Source: Novipirellula sp052161655
Lineage (GTDB): Bacteria; Planctomycetota; Planctomycetia; Pirellulales; Pirellulaceae
DNA length: 64,000 nucleotides
Assembly: GCF_052161655.1 (NCBI RefSeq)
Contig: NZ_CP197418.1
Span: 3,224,001 to 3,288,000 of the forward strand
Direction: 5' to 3'
The notes under the pieces: model-generated
The model's database searches: none
Told to the model about the DNA's origin: nothing
The model's input: only the letters and a program-made list of their open reading frames with translations
Translations under genes and position numbers: made by a program
In this document: positions 6,906 through 15,890 of the stretch, piece by piece
Layout of the letters: every line of letters begins with the position of its first letter
Position numbering within the stretch: position 1 is the first letter of the stretch

Positions 6906-9620
6906 TTACAGCTCTTTCTTGGCGACCACAACGTCCGAGGCGATGAGCCGATTAAGTGTAAAGCCTCGTTTAGTAAACATGTCCAGCATCCGGCGGTTTT
7001 GCGGGGCAATTTCTGCAACGATTCGTTTCAATTGCATTTGTTGGCCAATCTGCAAACAGTAGTCCATCAATGCGGCACCTAGGCCACATCCTTGCCAAGC
7101 GTCGCCCACCAGAACCGCAAATTCGGCGTCTTGATGGTCCGCATCGGCCACTAAGCGTCCAACGCCGGCCAACATCTTGCGTCCGTCGCGATCCAGCTCG
7201 GCCACAATCGCAATCTCGCGATCGTAATCGTTGAAACAGAAGCGTGAAGCCAAGTCGTGCGTCGCCGATCGAAACATGTAACGGAAACGCATTTGGATCG
7301 ACTCCGCCGAACAGCCCGCAATCAATTCACACCACATCGGTTCGTCTTCGGGCTGAATCGCTCGCAGCAAAACATCGGTGCCATCAGGAAGTTTCAAGGG
7401 GCGAGTGTACTGAGTCGGGTAGGGACAAATCGCGAGGTGGGAATAAGGCGAACGTGGATGCAACACGGCATCACGCTGGAACGCAATTCTCGCATCCAAC
7501 GCGATCACTTCGGTCGGTGTCGCCAACAACGGATTAACGTCCAATTCCATGATTTCCGGGGCATCGGCCACCAGGTAGCTGATCCGCATCAGCACTTCGA
7601 TCAAGCGATCGAGATCCACGGGGGCTTGGCCCCGATAAGCACCCAACAGCGGCCAAGCACGCAGCGACTCGAGCATCCGCCGCGCCAGTCGCTCGCTCAG
7701 TGGCGGCAGCTCAAAGGTTCGGTCCCACAGCAATTCGGTCGCGGTGCCTCCTAATCCTACCATCAGCACACTGCCAAACACCGGCCCTTGCTTTGCGCCG
7801 ACAAATAGCTCTCGCCCCAACGGGCCAACCATCATTCGTTGGATCGTAACTCCCTCGATCCTCGCGTCAGGCCGCAGTTGCTTGGCTTGTGCCATGATTT
7901 GGTCATACGCCTTGGCCACGGCATTGCGGTCAATCAAATTTAACGCAACTCCACCCACATCACTTTTATGCACAATCGAAGGTGAGTGGATTTTCATTAC
8001 CACCGGGTAACCGATCTGGTCGGCAATCTGAATTGCCGTTGCTTGGTCACCCGCAGGAATGGTTTTGCAGACCGGAATTCCGTACGCGTCGAGCATCGTT
8101 TTTGAATCATTTTCCGACAGCGTTTCATAAACATTTGACCCGCTATCACAGGCCGCAGTTCGCTCGCGGAAGATTGTTTGCAAACGCTCACGATCGATCT
8201 GAAATCCAATCGGCACTGAACGAGGCGTCTCGTACAACATGCTTCGATTACGAGCGTACTGGACCAAGTACATGAACGACGCGACCGCTTTTTCCGGCGT
8301 CGCATACGTGGGAACGCCGGCTTGTCTCAATTGCTCGATCCCTGCTTGCACTCGCAACCCGCCCAACCATGTCGTGAGCACCGGTTTGCGTGATCGCTTG
8401 ACCGCTTCGATTACAGCGTTTGCGGTGTCCAGCGGCAGGGTCCAGATCTGGGGCGCCAAAATCACCAGCACGCCATCGACGTTTTTGTCAGCGAGTGCAA
8501 CCGCGACCGCATCGCCAAAACGCGAAGCATCCGCGTCACTCAGAACGTCGATCGGGTTTCCGTGAGACCAAGCCGCAGGCAACAAAGCATCGAGTTTCTC
8601 GAGACTCGTCTCGCTCAACTCAGCCAGCGTTCCATTGCGGTGCAGCAGCGCATCGGTTGCCATCACTCCTGGTCCGCCGGCATTCGTGACGATCGCAAGC
8701 CGAGGCCCCTCGGGCGTTTCCTGACCCGCCAGCAATTCAGCACAATCGAATAGATCCGCCAGCTCCCAAACGCGGACGGCACCGGCGCGAGTCAGTGCGG
8801 CTTCGTAGGCGTTGTCCGATCCGATCATTGCACCCGTGTGTGTCGCGGCCGCCTTTTGTGATTCGTCAAAACGGCCAGCCTTGTACACAATGATCGGCTT
8901 GTTACGCGTGAATGCGCGAGCAGCGGACATGAATTGGCGAGCGTGCGGAATGGATTCCACATACAAAATGATCGAATCAGTCCATCGATCCTGGGCGAGA
9001 TAGTCGATCAGGTCGGCGACACCGACATCCAGCATGTTGCCAATGGAGACAAAATGGGAAAAGCCAATGCCTTCTTTGGCCGCCCAATCGAGCACCGAGG
9101 CGCACAGTGCTCCGGACTGGGATATGAACGCGACCCGTCCACGTGTCGCAACATCGGCAGCAAAACTGGCGTTCAGTTGATGGTAGGGTGACATCAAACC
9201 GAGCGAGTTGGGGCCAATGATTCGCATGCCTTCAAAGCACTTGGCCGTTTTTCGGATCTCGGCCTCGATTTGTTCGCCCTGGCTGCCCACTTCGCGAAAA
9301 CCGGCCGACAGAATCACGATTCCCAACACACCCGCTTCACCGCACTGCTGCACGACGTTGGGCACGCTGGCCGCGGGCGTGCAGATGATGGCAAGATCGA
9401 CTTTGGCACCACCATCGGCGACAACGTCACCTAGCGAGGGATAGCAGCGATGCCCCTCGAGTTCCTTGTAATTTGCATTGACCGGGTAGATATCCCCCGC
9501 GAACTCCCCCGCTATCAAATTCCGCAGCGCTCGCTGGCCCACACTTTCGTCACGGTTGCTGGCGCCGATGACAGCGACACTTTTGGGTTTAAAGATTTTA
9601 TCGAGGTTACGCGTCGGCAT
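6906..9620 (-). CDS. NDP-forming acyl-CoA synthetase-like / GNAT acetyltransferase fusion (Pat/Pka-type)
   Basis: A 904-aa cytoplasmic protein with the domain order of protein lysine acetyltransferases YfiQ/Pka/Pat. Residues 1-130 are a CoA-binding Rossmann domain (VAVIGASNRDESVG). About 130-460 are the succinyl-CoA-synthetase-like domains. About 505-700 are an ATP-grasp domain (GYPVVMKIHSPSIVHKSDVG). About 730-900 are a GNAT domain ending RIVAEIAPQNRRMLDMF. THTGAM places a His at residue 261, the position of the phosphorylated His of ADP-forming acetyl-CoA synthetases, so the ligase half may still be active. Start ATG 9620 (PTRNLDKIFKPKS) is chosen over 9659, which adds 13 atypical residues. 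Convergent with an HDAC-family gene. Targets such as acetyl-CoA synthetase are inferred from the family. Confidence 0.88.
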   Translation of the reverse strand: MPTRNLDKIFKPKSVAVIGASNRDESVGQRALRNLIAGEFAGDIYPVNANYKELEGHRCYPSLGDVVADGGAKVDLAIICTPAASVPNVVQQCGEAGVLGIVILSAGFREVGSQGEQIEAEIRKTAKCFEGMRIIGPNSLGLMSPYHQLNASFAADVATRGRVAFISQSGALCASVLDWAAKEGIGFSHFVSIGNMLDVGVADLIDYLAQDRWTDSIILYVESIPHARQFMSAARAFTRNKPIIVYKAGRFDESQKAAATHTGAMIGSDNAYEAALTRAGAVRVWELADLFDCAELLAGQETPEGPRLAIVTNAGGPGVMATDALLHRNGTLAELSETSLEKLDALLPAAWSHGNPIDVLSDADASRFGDAVAVALADKNVDGVLVILAPQIWTLPLDTANAVIEAVKRSRKPVLTTWLGGLRVQAGIEQLRQAGVPTYATPEKAVASFMYLVQYARNRSMLYETPRSVPIGFQIDRERLQTIFRERTAACDSGSNVYETLSENDSKTMLDAYGIPVCKTIPAGDQATAIQIADQIGYPVVMKIHSPSIVHKSDVGGVALNLIDRNAVAKAYDQIMAQAKQLRPDARIEGVTIQRMMVGPLGRELFVGAKQGPVFGSVLMVGLGGTATELLWDRTFELPPLSERLARRMLESLRAWPLLGAYRGQAPVDLDRLIEVLMRISYLVADAPEIMELDVNPLLATPTEVIALDARIAFQRDAVLHPRSPYSHLAICPYPTQYTRPLKLPDGTDVLLRAIQPEDEPMWCELIAGCSAESIQMRFRYMFRSATHDLASRFCFNDYDREIAIVAELDRDGRKMLAGVGRLVADADHQDAEFAVLVGDAWQGCGLGAALMDYCLQIGQQMQLKRIVAEIAPQNRRMLDMFTKRGFTLNRLIASDVVVAKKEL

Positions 9621-9768
9621 CTGAAAAGTTCCTTGCCGTTGGGAATTGGGGATTCGCAATCACGACCATCAGGTGTGTTGCCAAGTCGCCATTTTCGCTA
9701 ACTGAGATTCGTTTCAGTGTAGCAAACGAGCCGCGATTCCGTGAGGCACTCGATCGCAAGCGGACCGC

Positions 9769-12700
9769 TTACGCCGAACGTTTGCGAGTGCGACTGCTGC
9801 GAGATCGATAGTCGCCGGTGAGCAAATCTTCTTCGCTCGCTTCACGCATCGCAGGTTGCGTGGGCTGGGTCGCCACGAGCAATTCTTTCTCACGCAAGAA
9901 TTGTTTGACAATCTTCAACAGCGAATCGCGGAAGCGTGATGGATCTTGGCCTTCTTCGATCCACGCCCGAACTTCGATTCGCTGCGAAGTTTTGCCAACG
10001 CAAACCAATGTCGCTTGTGGGGCCGGCGTCAGCAGCACGTCCGGTTGATCGATCACCAACTCTTGTAAAGTCCGACAAATGTCCGCAGGCCGTTCATCTC
10101 GATTGACCGCGACTTCGATCGGAATCACGTTCAAGCGCCCCGCGCCCATCCAGTTGACGACATCTTCGCTGACAAAATTCTTGTTCGGAATGATGACCTC
10201 GCGGCCTTCGTCGTCCGACAATACCGTGGTTCGAAATTTTTGTGCCGCCACACGACCGGTGACACGTCCAACAGTGATCAAGTCGCCCAGTCGTGCCGGT
10301 TTCTCGAACAACACGATCAGGCCGCCGAACAGGTTTCGCACCATGTCTTGCAGCCCGAATCCTAAACCAATCGTCAGCCCGACGGCTAACCACTGGATCG
10401 TGTGCCAGCGTACGCCCACCCACTGGCTGGCGACCAAGGCACCGATTCCAAACAACAAACAACGTCCGAGCACCAACGTAAAATGCTCCATCCCTTCGTC
10501 GAACGAAACGCGCTGCAGCACCAACGCATCGAATAGTGCCGGCAGCAACTTGGCTAACTGGAACGCGACAAATAAGGTTGCTGCGGCGAGCAGCAGATGA
10601 AGCGCCGTGATCGGCGTGTTTTCCACGACCGAGCTTGTCACGGTTTCACCCGCGGCATTCAGCGACGATACCTTCACCGTGTCTTGCACCGTCCAGACGA
10701 CGGGATTGCCCATGCGGACATTGGGAAAAACGTCAATCCACAGCCAACCAAAACAAACGATCGCTCCGATCACCAATGCACATTGACAAAGGAATGCTAG
10801 ATGATGTTTTAGTTCCAAGAAATGTTCGCCCAACACTCCGGTCACCTGCGACCCGGCGGTGGTCCCGGTGGGGACGCGACCGTATTCGTCGTATTGTTGC
10901 GGTGCAGCGGTTCCTGTCAGCATCTGCCAAACATGTGCCGAGGCAATTTTTATGCCGGACCATAATGTTGCTGCAATCATCAAACTGACCAGCGTAATGA
11001 TCGCTCTCTGAACGAACTCGTTCGCGGTGTATCCGTAACCCAACGAGGAAAGAGCGACCATCGCTAGCGGGAATCCAACGCCAGCGATGTAGATCACAAA
11101 TCGCACTCGATGAATGACACTGCCGCCGAACTTGGCGATGAACGGTTCGAGAAAACCGCCAGTCGGTCGTAGCGAAAGGTGAGCGGTCCAGGCCACCACG
11201 AGCATGGTCGCGATAAATCCGAATCGGGCAACCGAGTCTCGCCACAAGCCGTGGTCCAGCAAACTCATTAGCGTCACGACGTAGGCGGCTAAAACCAAGC
11301 CGAAACCGATTAACACCAAATACGCGGTCGCACGTTCGCGACCTGGCAATTCGATCGCGACGTATTTGTCGATGTATCCATAGCTGCGAAGCAATTGCCG
11401 CGGCACTTCGACCATCAACGCCACCAAGCTCGCCGCATAGAACCCGCTCGATGTTTGCAGCGTTAGTTCGGACACAATGCCGGTGCCCAACCATCGCGCG
11501 ATCACGTACAAGAGCGTTGGAAACGCGGCAGCGACGAGCGTGGTGAGCACAGCGGTCGCCAGTTTGCGTGAATCCGGCGTCGCGTCTCGCATTCGTTTTC
11601 GGCTGCCAATGTCGATCAGCCATGATTTCGTTCGCCACCGCGTCACAAAAATCAAGACAATCCAAACCAACAAACCGATGCTACTGACCGGATTGGCTTG
11701 CCATTTTTGCTTGATCGAATAACCCAATTCGCTACTGCGGCGAAAATCGAACAACGCTCCCAAACCGTCTCCCAAATTTCGCACATCATCAAGACCGATC
11801 GGATCGCCGCTGCGAATCCAAGTAACGTGACGATCGATCAGTTTGCGGTACTGGTTCGTTAGTGTCACCGATTCGGTAGTCTTCGAATCGAGCTCGCCTA
11901 ATTTTCGTTGATAGTCTTGGTAGCCTGTACCAAGCACGGTCAACCACTGCTGGCGTTGCTGTAGCAAACTCCGCACCTGGGATGCGACCACCACACTTTG
12001 CACGCTGGACGAATCTAAGCCGGCTGCGGCCAGGATCTCGTCGGTCTGCGAGTTGACACTGGCGCCGTCAAAACGGACCATTTCAAGTTCAAGCTGTTGC
12101 TGACGCGAACGTCCGAGTTCTTCGGTGACAAACAACGTGACTGAATCGTTGACCTGCCATGCGTCGAGCTGTTCCTTTTTGTGTCGCAGCAGCAAACCAA
12201 CCGTCGGCGTTAGGCCGTAATGATCAAGCTTGGTGCGAATATCCTGATAATCACGCGTGGTTGAGTTCAGTTTGCTGACCAACTTGTCAACCCGATCCGA
12301 CAACGATTGGTACGCTTCGGCGAGTTCTGTCCACTGATCGACAAAGTTCGCATTCTCTTCGGCGATTTTTGCAGCGACATTCGGAGCCGACTGAGCCATC
12401 CTGCGGAACTGGGACGCTGTGTCTCGAGCTGCTTGGATTTGCGCCGGAGCGTACATCGAGATAGGCTCGATGTCACGCCATCCCGAACTGCCTGCGGCGA
12501 CATAGGGACGCTGTGAATTGGAATTCAGGGCCCCCGAGCTCAGAGATCCAGTGCTGGCCAAACGAGTGACAGCGTCGCGTTGGCTGTTTAGATCCGAGTT
12601 GCGTGCTGGCAATCGCGGCGCAGTCGTGTCAAAGGCGTTTTGAGAAACGCTGGGCTGTTGGGGAAATGTCGAAAACGACGATCGTGAAGATGACGCAGTA

Positions 12701-13068
12701 GTCGAAGCGGACGTGGATTCAAAGTTTGATTGCGGAGCGGTGTATCGGTTCTGCTCGGACAGATCGCGGCGATCCGTCGTTGAATACACGTTGTTGGGCG
12801 AAACGATTCGTTTGTTTTGGTTTCCGACGACCTGGGACTGTGCGGGATAGCTACCGCTGGGGTACGTCGTCGACGGATAGCTAGTGACCGGATAACTCGA
12901 CGCAGGAAAGTTCGACGCAGGATAGCTGGTAGTCGGATACGAATGCGACGAGGGATACGAGTGGGGATAGATGATGTTTTGGGCAGCGGATCGGTTGCCC
13001 GAAAATGCTATCAACACCATCGTCGCCACAAGCAATTTGAAGATGACGAATCGCGTGCCGAACATCAT
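9769..13068 (-). CDS. Giant MscS-family mechanosensitive channel
   Basis: About 1,099 aa. A signal peptide follows the ATG at 13068 (hydrophobic stretch ending NRSAAQ). Then comes a low-complexity segment of about 70 residues built from Tyr-Pro-Ser/Thr repeats (SYPxxSYP). A Ser-rich linker and a predicted coiled-coil periplasmic region (about 200-430) follow, then about ten hydrophobic segments (about 450-880) and the MscS core (LGFGLQDMVRNLFGG, FEKPARLGDLITV) near 890-1050. This resembles MscK/MscM-size paralogues that release osmolytes on hypo-osmotic shock. An upstream in-frame start at 13164 would add 32 residues before the signal peptide and is less likely. The Tyr/Pro/Ser repeat is unusual and may contact the cell wall. 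Confidence 0.87.
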   Translation of the reverse strand: MMFGTRFVIFKLLVATMVLIAFSGNRSAAQNIIYPHSYPSSHSYPTTSYPASNFPASSYPVTSYPSTTYPSGSYPAQSQVVGNQNKRIVSPNNVYSTTDRRDLSEQNRYTAPQSNFESTSASTTASSSRSSFSTFPQQPSVSQNAFDTTAPRLPARNSDLNSQRDAVTRLASTGSLSSGALNSNSQRPYVAAGSSGWRDIEPISMYAPAQIQAARDTASQFRRMAQSAPNVAAKIAEENANFVDQWTELAEAYQSLSDRVDKLVSKLNSTTRDYQDIRTKLDHYGLTPTVGLLLRHKKEQLDAWQVNDSVTLFVTEELGRSRQQQLELEMVRFDGASVNSQTDEILAAAGLDSSSVQSVVVASQVRSLLQQRQQWLTVLGTGYQDYQRKLGELDSKTTESVTLTNQYRKLIDRHVTWIRSGDPIGLDDVRNLGDGLGALFDFRRSSELGYSIKQKWQANPVSSIGLLVWIVLIFVTRWRTKSWLIDIGSRKRMRDATPDSRKLATAVLTTLVAAAFPTLLYVIARWLGTGIVSELTLQTSSGFYAASLVALMVEVPRQLLRSYGYIDKYVAIELPGRERATAYLVLIGFGLVLAAYVVTLMSLLDHGLWRDSVARFGFIATMLVVAWTAHLSLRPTGGFLEPFIAKFGGSVIHRVRFVIYIAGVGFPLAMVALSSLGYGYTANEFVQRAIITLVSLMIAATLWSGIKIASAHVWQMLTGTAAPQQYDEYGRVPTGTTAGSQVTGVLGEHFLELKHHLAFLCQCALVIGAIVCFGWLWIDVFPNVRMGNPVVWTVQDTVKVSSLNAAGETVTSSVVENTPITALHLLLAAATLFVAFQLAKLLPALFDALVLQRVSFDEGMEHFTLVLGRCLLFGIGALVASQWVGVRWHTIQWLAVGLTIGLGFGLQDMVRNLFGGLIVLFEKPARLGDLITVGRVTGRVAAQKFRTTVLSDDEGREVIIPNKNFVSEDVVNWMGAGRLNVIPIEVAVNRDERPADICRTLQELVIDQPDVLLTPAPQATLVCVGKTSQRIEVRAWIEEGQDPSRFRDSLLKIVKQFLREKELLVATQPTQPAMREASEEDLLTGDYRSRSSRTRKRSA

Positions 13069-13279
13069 GATGAAACTGTTATGAATAGAGGATTTCGAAC
13101 GACCGCCGGCAAATAAAGTGGATTGGCAGATTTGCAAAGGGGATCCGAAAACACGAAACGCCACGAAATCATGCCTCCGCGCAAGCGGGCATGCTTTGAA
13201 ATACGCAAAATGCCCGTTTCGCTCTACACCGATCGTGTTTCACGGGCCAAAAAGAGACGGTTTTCCAAGAAAACCAGCT

Positions 13280-13381
13280 TTGCAGAGTGTCGTTGATCGC
13301 TCCCGCGATCCAATTGCAGAGTGTCGATGATCGCTCCGGCGATCAGCTTGGAGAAAGTCGTTAATCGCTCCCGCGATCAAA
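13280..13381. repeat. Three tandem 34-bp hairpin units
   Basis: Units start at 13280, 13314 and 13348 and each contains GATCGCTCCCGCGATC or a near variant, an inverted repeat GATCGC/GCGATC around four bases. A related GTCGTTGATCGCTCC occurs near 26041, so the unit belongs to a dispersed family. Confidence 0.85.
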
Positions 13382-13589
13382 ACGCGACTTCGCACCGCTC
13401 CCGGCCACCGCCGATCCTGAGCATTGAACAGACACCTAAACGCCTATTCTGCGAGTGCGAATTCTGCGAGTGCGTCGCGACGCGGCAAGCGAGAAAACCA
13501 TCTTCGATCGTTCTGTGAGAGTTCTACGCTGGGCGTTCTCGTTTCCTCCAATCTCAACACCAATATCCGCCGCCGCCTCAAAACGTGCA

Positions 13590-13684
13590 GTCGAGTGATC
13601 TAAGGCAAACAACTTGACTCACCAAGTGACAGAAGGCCAATTTTGTTTATATCCCCCGACTGACCAGGAGTTAAAAAGATAGTT
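13590..13684. repeat. 95-bp repeat A, copy 1
   Basis: Aligns without gaps to 16591-16685, from GTCGAGTGATC to GATAGTT. Both copies lie just upstream of a short island gene, and similarity stops exactly at the terminal GTT. The end of a third, diverged copy may be at 14376-14396 (GGGGGGTAAAGAAATAGTT). The boundary behaves like a recombination junction. Confidence 0.85.
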
Positions 13685-13789
13685 CGTCTGACGAAGGAAC
13701 TTCGCATTACTCTCAATGGCTAGGGGCCAATCATCTATTCCAGTCGCGTCCACCCAGGAACCCAGAACTTTTCGATCGCGTATCTGCTA

Positions 13790-14053
13790 GTGGCTACCTT
13801 CTGCTGGGCCCTGTCTTTTACTGTGTTTACGATCGCATTTCCTGATCCGGTTAATTCAGTTGGCTCGATTCCAAGCCCCTTTCTTGTTTTCTTAGGTCTC
13901 TATCTACTGATCGTGCCATTTGTCCATTTCACATTGATCCGACGTAAATTCTCCGCGACGAACCTACTGGTACGTCTATGCGTGGCCTTTGCCTGCCTGC
14001 TAGTCCTTTTCCCATTCATATTCACATCAATCTGCGCGCTCGTCTACTCGTAG
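13790..14053 (+). CDS. Small hypothetical membrane protein
   Basis: An 87-aa frame (GTG start) with about three hydrophobic segments (ALSFTVFTIAF, FLVFLGLYLLIVPFVHF, LLVRLCVAFACLLVLFPFIF). The frame is open a little further upstream (IIYSSRVHPGTQNFSIAYL...) but offers no good start codon there, so the 5' end may be degenerate or truncated. It is not recognised as any family. It is the first of the short + strand island genes and lies about 100 bases downstream of repeat A, like the gene at 16726. Confidence 0.4.
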   Translation: MATFCWALSFTVFTIAFPDPVNSVGSIPSPFLVFLGLYLLIVPFVHFTLIRRKFSATNLLVRLCVAFACLLVLFPFIFTSICALVYS

Positions 14054-14393
14054 CAAACGTTTGCGCTCATTTCCCTTGGGCTTGTTCACTCGATAAACTA
14101 GGGTTTGGCGATTCGGTACGGCACGCTCTTCGCTACGAAAAAATCCGACGTACCATGGGATCCACACGAGGGACTCGAGAGCACGTTTCGGCAGTAGTTG
14201 CCTTTTCGCTCGTCCTAGTTGATCCCGAACGTTACCCGGCTGTGTGCAAAATTCCTCGACCAACCATTGATGGCAGAAGTGTCTGATCCAGTTTTCACCA
14301 ACGACATCCATTCTCTCGAGACGCTCCTGTACCGAGAGTGAGTCCTGTCCCCGTTTTTTACTGAATCCGTTTTTTGCGGGGGGTAAAGAAATA
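14054..14393. other. Intergenic island segment, no gene assigned
   Basis: About 340 bases. A - strand open frame (14027-14311, 94 aa, Arg-rich) exists but has no recognisable family or ribosome site. The right end carries poly-T and poly-G stretches and finishes in AAATAGTT, the same type of junction that ends repeat A. Confidence 0.4.
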
Positions 14394-15146
14394 GTTAGGC
14401 ATCAAGTCAGACACTACGCAACTTGCGGCGCCGTCGATTTCACCGCATCACGGATACAAGGAGTCTCGAACAATGACCCCAAGGCCTATTCTTATCGTTG
14501 GGACTTTGCTCGTATTCTGCGCGACACTCGCATGCACGACGATAGCGGAAGAAGGAGACACGACTGTTGATAAACCGCTCATCCTGGAATTGCAGCTGCA
14601 ATCGGGCTTTGCGGCGTTGCGACAGGAAATCCTTGTATCGGAAGGCAGGCCATTTCGAGTCGTTACCCGCAGCGGCAAGGTACGCTGGGTCATCGAGGGC
14701 GATGTCCAGCAGATCGCTGATCGTGTCGCTTATGTTAATCTCAAGGTGGGCGCGTATGGACCGGGCGGCTTTTCTGTCTCCTCGTATGGTGATCCTAGAA
14801 AACTGAAGGTCGATGAGTTCAAAGGCGGCGGGGGCGGAACCCGTCACCTCAGCGTTTCCGACCTGTGGATTCGCCGCGGAGTTGAAGCGATACCGATATT
14901 GATAAAACAGCTTTCGGCAGAGCCAAACCAATCCGCCGCCGCAGCGTATTATCTGGGTGAGCTTGGTGCTGATGCCAAGCACGCGATATCTGCGCTGAAA
15001 AAAGTGGCGAACAACGATAACAATCAGGTCAAGAAAGCTGCAAGACAAGCTCTGGATAGAATTGAAGAAGACATTCGCAAGAATGCAAAATGATGCCTAA
15101 CAAATTGGTGAACGGGAGCCCTCGGCGCTGTCCGGTTTGAGCCGAT
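14394..15146 (+). repeat. 753-bp cassette-like duplicated unit, copy 1
   Basis: Gap-free near-identical copy of 17276-18028. Identity begins exactly at the G of GTTAGGCATCA and ends at GAGCCGAT. The first 11 bases are the perfect reverse complement of TGATGCCTAAC, which overlaps the stop codon of the enclosed gene. That self-complementarity of cassette ends is characteristic of integron gene cassettes (RYYYAAC and GTTRRRY cores). Downstream, copy 1 is fused to RAYT debris. Confidence 0.8.
14473..15093 (+). CDS. Secreted HEAT-repeat-like protein, copy 1
   Basis: A 206-aa protein with an N-terminal signal peptide (hydrophobic LIVGTLLVFCATLACTTIA, possibly a lipobox-like LAC-T). A central domain of about 100 residues is unrecognised and includes a GGGGG run. 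The C-terminal part (about 130-200) resembles one to two HEAT/PBS-lyase-type repeats (AIPILIKQLSAEPNQSAAAAYYLGELGADA). ATG 14473 is preceded by AAGGAG. Copy 2 at 17355 differs at roughly ten residues, so the duplication has had time to diverge while both frames stay open, which suggests selection or recent gene conversion. Probably exported; function unknown. Confidence 0.75.
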   Translation: MTPRPILIVGTLLVFCATLACTTIAEEGDTTVDKPLILELQLQSGFAALRQEILVSEGRPFRVVTRSGKVRWVIEGDVQQIADRVAYVNLKVGAYGPGGFSVSSYGDPRKLKVDEFKGGGGGTRHLSVSDLWIRRGVEAIPILIKQLSAEPNQSAAAAYYLGELGADAKHAISALKKVANNDNNQVKKAARQALDRIEEDIRKNAK

Positions 15147-15150
15147 TTGT
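15095..15150 (+). other. attC-like palindrome, copy 1
   Basis: GCCTAAC (RYYYAAC core) begins just after the stop codon. Then ACAAATTGG pairs with CCGATTTGT across an imperfect inner stem (AACGG/CCGGTT with an extrahelical base). The expected right-hand GTTRRRY is lost where RAYT sequence joins at TTGTCC. Confidence 0.5.
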
Positions 15151-15284
15151 CCTGTGTCGCTACACGGAACGAAATGCGAAACGAGCAGGGCTGGTTGAAA
15201 TGGCAGAGGATTGGCGTTGGCATTGGCGGTCGCTGTATCGCTGGTCCCAAAGCAGTGTACCTCGGCCAAGGTTACTGTCACTAT
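15148..15284 (+). pseudogene. RAYT transposase 3' fragment
   Basis: Encodes only the C-terminal end of a REP-associated tyrosine transposase (CRYTERNAKRAGLVEMAEDWRW), matching the better preserved gene at 15890-16371. The similarity continues through the 3' flank to the REP-like motif near 15505, so the whole 15148-15505 block is a diverged copy of about 16239-16590 with small indels. The N-terminal two thirds, including the HxH metal site, are absent, so it cannot be active. Confidence 0.8.
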
Positions 15285-15473
15285 GGACGATCCCGCGCTC
15301 ACCGAACTGGCTTAGGCGAGCAACGACGCACTTGACGACAAGGAACTCGATCAAATCCGATGGTCGATTCGCCGAGCACCCAATAGGACAGTCAACTTGG
15401 GTATAATCGATCGCACGTCCCCTTTACCTCGAATCCACCCTCCGCCCGCGCGGAAGACCCAAGAAGCAAGTCC

Positions 15474-15545
15474 CGGTACCGAGAAAAGAGTCCTGACACC
15501 TTTTTGGTTCGGTACCGAGAAAAGAGTCCTGACACCTTTTTGGTT
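15474..15545. repeat. Two perfect tandem 36-bp REP-like units
   Basis: Units 15474-15509 and 15510-15545 are identical and contain GAGAAAAGAGTCCTGACACC, the motif that also flanks the RAYT gene (inverted at 15838-15860, direct at 16566-16590). Association with a RAYT suggests these are its REP substrates. Confidence 0.85.
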
Positions 15546-15829
15546 TCCGGTAGTTGTTCCGGCAACAGTACTTACAACCATTGCTTTCGCCGTCTTCGCA
15601 CGCTGGTGGTTCAAGCGGACGCGGCGTACGAACGGGATGACAACAATTGCGTGAACCGGGGTGACGAATCACGCCAAATTTGAAATCAACGTCAACCGTC
15701 GCCACCCGGTTGCGCAATCTGTTACCCGACTGAAGTTCTGCGCCAGAAACAAGGATGTACTCATATGAAGACGCCAACTGTTTTGTTCACTTCTGTTCTC
15801 GCCGTCCTGTGGATCGCGACTTCTGCGCA
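15537..15829 (+). repeat. 293-bp duplication of 19547-19839
   Basis: Gap-free copy at an offset of 4,010 bases, covering the last 38 codons of the gene at 19164, the intervening palindrome, and the first 22 codons of the gene at 19775. Left and right ends coincide with REP-like motifs. Confidence 0.9.
15541..15654 (+). pseudogene. 3' fragment of the two-TM island gene
   Basis: Encodes the final membrane segment and tail (FWFPVVVPATVLTTIAFAVF...TTIA) of the protein at 19164-19664. Everything upstream is replaced by the tandem REP units. A palindrome equivalent to 19657-19727 overlaps its stop codon. Confidence 0.8.
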
Positions 15830-15890
15830 TGAAGAAGAAAAGGGGTCAGGACTCTTTTCCGGCTCTGAGGCGACTGTTAGTCTGTTTTAA
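15765..15890 (+). pseudogene. Truncated 5' copy of the secreted island gene, fused to REP sequence
   Basis: Begins with the signal peptide of the 19775 gene (MKTPTVLFTSVLAVLWIATS), then runs directly into the REP-like motif, which is translated as EKGSGLFSG, and stops at TAA 15888-15890. The remnant is 41 aa. The final A of the stop codon is the first base of the RAYT ATG. It illustrates insertion of the RAYT unit into, or recombination at, this gene. Confidence 0.7.

Larger units (their letters stand above)
13069..13789. other. Repeat-rich intergenic region at the left edge of the accessory island
   Basis: About 720 bases with no convincing gene. It holds a 34-bp tandem hairpin array (13280-13381), a 15-bp tandem (ATTCTGCGAGTGCGA, about 13446-13475) and the first copy of a 95-bp repeat (13590-13684). 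Short open frames here are repeat-derived. Confidence 0.6.

Noticed and set aside
10733..11665. 310-aa open frame on the - strand inside the giant MscS gene
   Set aside because: Same strand but another frame of the MscS gene, Arg/His/Asp-rich and without motifs; the MscS frame carries all conserved segments.
13280..13381. Possible CRISPR array
   Set aside because: The three 34-bp units are contiguous hairpins with no unique spacers, and no cas genes are nearby.
14440..15048. 202-aa - strand frame, repeated at 17322-17930
   Set aside because: Its recurrence is only due to the 753-bp duplication; it is antisense to the HEAT-like genes and has no ribosome site.
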